From the NCBI GenBank assembly GCA_002364735.1, contig DEZB01000046.1, forward strand, positions 1 to 15,959: 15,959 bases of DNA, read 5' to 3'. The DNA comes from Bacteroidales bacterium UBA3143. Its GTDB lineage: Bacteria > Bacteroidota > Bacteroidia > Bacteroidales > Dysgonomonadaceae. Below, in pieces: positions 14,162 to 15,959 of this stretch (position 1 is the first letter of the stretch; each line of letters begins with the position of its first letter). The notes under the pieces were generated by a model. It was given only the letters and a program-made list of their open reading frames with translations, had not been told where the DNA came from and ran no database searches. The position numbers were made by a program, and so were the translations under genes.

Positions 14162-14831
14162 AATTACCTTCTATTATTTTTTGAAAATTAGTGGGGCGTA
14201 TCATCCAATCGAAATTCGCAACAAACCCCTTATTACCATCACCCCTTAAAAAATTACTTTTAGACGCCTTGTGTATCATTTCCGCAAATCCATCTTTGCC
14301 AAAATCATTAATTCGCGCTCTGATGCAGCTCTTCCGTTTTTCACTTATGGGATACAACACATTTCCGAACACCCCTTGCGTTTCCTCATTAAAAAAACTA
14401 ATAAGCGCCTTGTAGTCTATTTTCTCTTGCGTTGGATGCGATGCATCCGACATAGATACGTTAGTATCTACAATACTCTTTTCTTTTCTTTCCTTTTCTT
14501 TTCTTTCCTTTTCTTTGTTGGATTTTGTTGGATTTTTCTCAACACTTGTTGTTTTTCCTTCAACATTTGTTGATTTTTTTCTTTTTTCAGCCGAAATTCG
14601 ACCTGCTTTTGCTCTCTTTTCAGAAATTTCGCTTCGTTTATCGATGTTTTTCAAAATTCTTTTACTGAAAATATACCCATACTCTTCAACAAATAATTCA
14701 TATTTCAAACAACATTCAACAATAGCTTTTACTTGTTCAACACTTGTTGAAGCTTGTCTTGCAATAGCTACATAAGTCATGTTATCCCGCTTTAATTTCT
14801 TTTCTGATTCTTCGTGAAGTATCTCTACCAT
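14052..14831 (-). CDS. DUF4373-like phage replication protein (open part of a frameshifted gene)
   Basis: The intact reading frame from ATG 14831 gives 259 residues. It starts inside a Lin1244/DUF4373-type winged-helix domain: residues 1-65 (VEILHEE, QVKAIVECCLKYELF, SKRIL), followed by the linker KRSEISEKRAKAGRISAEKRK. A low-complexity KEKER repeat spans 106-118 (15-bp tandem units at 14478-14516). The C-terminal domain (about 139-224: FFNEETQGVFGNVLYPISEKRK, RINDFGKDGF, NFDWMIRPTNFQKIIEGNY) resembles phage replisome-organiser proteins. Such proteins recruit helicase machinery to phage origins. The first ~36 residues of the domain are encoded upstream, but in a different frame from the only good start codon (see the entry at 14832-14941). 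Confidence 0.75.
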   Translation of the reverse strand: MVEILHEESEKKLKRDNMTYVAIARQASTSVEQVKAIVECCLKYELFVEEYGYIFSKRILKNIDKRSEISEKRAKAGRISAEKRKKSTNVEGKTTSVEKNPTKSNKEKERKEKERKEKSIVDTNVSMSDASHPTQEKIDYKALISFFNEETQGVFGNVLYPISEKRKSCIRARINDFGKDGFAEMIHKASKSNFLRGDGNKGFVANFDWMIRPTNFQKIIEGNYDNRNKGYSGSTEANDEELMLHIQQGIARGIQENAV

Positions 14832-14941
14832 AATCCAATATGTACCATATCCAATAGCACCATGCTCAACAAGCAGTGCTTGTATTTTTATATCATTTCT
14901 TGCATTGTAATCATGCGAAAAGTAGATGTCTCTTTGCTCAT
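14832..14941 (-). pseudogene. Out-of-frame N-terminal end of the DUF4373-like gene
   Basis: The frame of the gene at 14052-14831 stays open upstream to a TAA at 14948-14946. From 14939 it encodes EQRDIYFSHDYNARNDIKIQ and then ALLVEHGAIGYGTYWI, a textbook DUF4373 N terminus. No ATG, GTG or TTG is in that frame before the stop. An ATG at 14941, with GAGAGG ten bases upstream, is offset by one base and reads MSKETSTF before stopping after 17 codons. Adding one A to the AAA run (14935-14933) would give MSKRDIYFSHDYNARND. So the gene carries a one-base deletion in the A run, or the sequence has an error there. Confidence 0.7.
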
Positions 14942-14965
14942 TGTGTTATTCCCTCTCTATTATTT

Positions 14966-15214
14966 TCAATATTCGTGTTTATGCCTCAGGTAGTAATCGT
15001 TTTGCGCCTTCACCACATGCGCCATCGACTCAAACAGACAGAGGTGGTTTTTTTCTTCAATCTCAAATTCATCAACTCCCGTTTCCTCCAATAGGTGATT
15101 GATTATAAGAGCCTTTGTCTCGCAACCTCCCCTTTGCTCGGCATCGGAGAGTCCCCATTGGCTAAAGTCGATGGTGAGTTCTGTGTCTAATTTTAGTGTG
15201 AATGTTTTTTTCAT
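14966..15214 (-). CDS. Small hypothetical protein of the phage-like cassette
   Basis: The product is an 82-residue soluble, acidic protein that I do not recognise. It begins with a beta-like stretch (MKKTFTLKLDTELTIDFSQW) and continues as helices (ETKALIINHLLEETGVDEFEIEEK, LFESMAHVVKAQNDYYLRHKHEY). It has no membrane segment or signal. It ends 24 bases before the ATG of the DUF4373-like gene on the same strand and is probably cotranscribed with it. Early-region phage genes of this size are often regulators or host-takeover factors, but nothing in the sequence decides that. Confidence 0.55.
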   Translation of the reverse strand: MKKTFTLKLDTELTIDFSQWGLSDAEQRGGCETKALIINHLLEETGVDEFEIEEKNHLCLFESMAHVVKAQNDYYLRHKHEY

Positions 15215-15258
15215 TTGTATTAATTTTTAATGTTGTTCTGCTTTCCGCTCTCACACGT

Positions 15259-15368
15259 CCACCCCTAAATCCCCTGAAGGGGACTTCTGCATTGTGCAGG
15301 TTTTAAGGGTTAGTGCTGAAGCTTAAATACGGCACTTCGCTTCTCCCTCTTTAGGTGGCTGGGGGGCG
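15259..15368. repeat. 109-bp inverted-repeat element, copy B
   Basis: This is a diverged copy of the element at 11491. It begins CCACCCCTAAATCCCCTGAA and ends CTTTAGGTGGCTGGGGGGCG, with the same central order (TGTGCAGG, GCTGAA, TTAAATACGGCACTT). It fills the gap between the two small hypothetical genes inside the cassette. Confidence 0.75.
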
Positions 15369-15384
15369 TATCTTTATTTTTTTT

Positions 15385-15672
15385 CTATCCAAATTCATAC
15401 CTGATAACTGCTTTAGCTATCTTCTCAATTTCCTGGTACCCTTCATGGTTCAATATTTCCACTGCATCGCCTGTCTCTTGGTCAAAATACCACAAGTCGG
15501 TGATCTCTATGTCGCTTATTTCCCTTTCGTACAGTGTTTCAAAATCATATCCTTCGTAGCTTCCCCCTATACTGGTTGTAGTGATATATTCCACATATCC
15601 ACTTGCGTAGTAGGTCATAAAGTTGTGTTCTATCGCTATCTCTTCAAAGCGTTCATGGTTGATAGATCTCAT
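15385..15672 (-). CDS. Small hypothetical protein, first gene of the cassette
   Basis: The product is a 95-residue acidic, aromatic-rich soluble protein (EHNFMTYYASGYVEYITTTS, DIEITDLWYFDQETGDAVEI, EIEKIAKAVIRYEFG) with no signal or membrane segment. I recognise no family. The ATG at 15672 is the first in frame. It is separated from the next gene by copy B of the 109-bp element. No TAnnTTTG promoter match was found upstream. The frame is clean and the sequence is not low-complexity, so a real gene is likely. Confidence 0.55.
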   Translation of the reverse strand: MRSINHERFEEIAIEHNFMTYYASGYVEYITTTSIGGSYEGYDFETLYEREISDIEITDLWYFDQETGDAVEILNHEGYQEIEKIAKAVIRYEFG

Positions 15673-15750
15673 CGTGTGTTTGTTTAAATTGATTGGTTGA
15701 TAGGTTGGTTGGTTACGATATCCCCGAGACGCGAAAAATCGGCTGGGAGG

Positions 15751-15818
15751 CGGTTCGCAAGGCTTCCCCGAGACGCGATAAATCGACGTCTCTACTGCTG
15801 TCCCCCCCGCACCTCATA
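15751..15818. repeat. Direct repeat at the right border of the phage-like cassette
   Basis: This block runs CGGTTCGCAAGG, GAGACGCGATAAATCGACGTCTC (15770-15792, dyad), TACTGCTG, CCCGCACCTCAT. It matches 11597-11667 in order and orientation. A partial extra copy of the dyad lies at 15726-15742. Confidence 0.7.
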
Positions 15819-15837
15819 ACCCATTCCTCTATATTCT

Positions 15838-15938
15838 GCCCCTAAATCCCCTAAAGGGGACTTTTGCAGTCTGCAGTTTTTGAGCTGAAACAGTGTTTAA
15901 ATACTGCACTTACTCGCTCCCCCTTTAGGGGGCTGGGG
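15838..15938. repeat. 109-bp inverted-repeat element, copy C
   Basis: This is nearly identical to copy A: CCCCTAAATCCCCTAAAGGG, ACTTTTGCAGTCTGCAG, TACTGCACTTACTCGCTCCC, CTTTAGGGGGCTGGGG. It lacks the outer CCG/CGG ends. No gene is visible from 15673 to the window end. Confidence 0.8.
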
Positions 15939-15959
15939 CAATGTCATTAAGTTAAGGAT

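Noticed and set aside
14870..14884. ACAAGCAGTGCTTGT palindrome as an operator
   Set aside because: It is a short perfect dyad inside the codons of the DUF4373 domain start. Codon constraint explains it.
14920..14941. Programmed -1 ribosomal frameshift joining MSK to RDIYFSHDY
   Set aside because: The shift site (AGC AAA GAG) is not a standard X XXY YYZ slippery heptamer. A one-base deletion in the A run is simpler.

Overview
The window looks like a chromosomal segment of a low-GC Bacteroidota (Bacteroidales-like) bacterium. The signs are promoters of the TTTG-N19-TAnnTTTG type, a NigD-like lipoprotein, a tandem TonB-C protein, and a PASTA / RluD / Ddl / acyltransferase gene string. Most start codons have no strong Shine-Dalgarno sequence.

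Layout. Positions 1-2560 hold two + strand genes: an MscS-type channel and a secreted protein with two TonB C-terminal domains. The TonB gene lies between two direct copies of a ~115-bp dispersed repeat. Positions 2559-7297 hold a compact - strand operon: PASTA protein, RluD-type pseudouridine synthase, D-Ala-D-Ala ligase (ddl), PlsB-like acyltransferase and NigD-like lipoprotein. Its theme is the cell envelope, and it has a recognisable promoter at 7261-7297. Positions 7339-8228 are a translation block. rpmH (L34, only 48 codons) runs on the - strand with its own terminator. A + strand unit of tRNA-Glu(UUC) and rpsT (S20) follows, with a consensus promoter and a terminator. Positions 8240-10940 carry accessory - strand genes: an NAD(P)-binding epimerase-like protein, a MORN/YwqK-type protein preceded by a possible 36-residue lipoprotein, and an unrecognised 295-residue helical protein with an acidic tail. 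The ~750-bp region upstream of that last gene (10941-11691) holds a 26-bp perfect palindrome with related dyads, plus repeats.

Positions 11692-15672 form a - strand phage-derived cassette. In transcription order it has two unknown small proteins, a DUF4373-like replication protein whose N-terminal codons are out of frame, a 154-residue companion, a stand-alone DnaA domain-IV-like protein, a holin, an M15 endolysin, and an ATGA-coupled membrane-anchored protein in the usual spanin position. No capsid, tail, terminase or integrase gene is visible. The cassette is bracketed by direct copies of a compound repeat, and a third copy of its 109-bp hairpin element lies inside.

The window is rich in repeats. 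At least five intergenic sites carry heptanucleotide-period tandem arrays with different units. A ~109-bp inverted-repeat element occurs three times, and a GAGACGCGATAAATCGACGTC dyad recurs. The observations most worth checking are the frameshifted replication gene, the palindromes upstream of the 295-residue protein, the orphan DnaA-like protein with repeated sites in the neighbouring replication gene, the spanin-like protein, and the hidden micro-lipoprotein.
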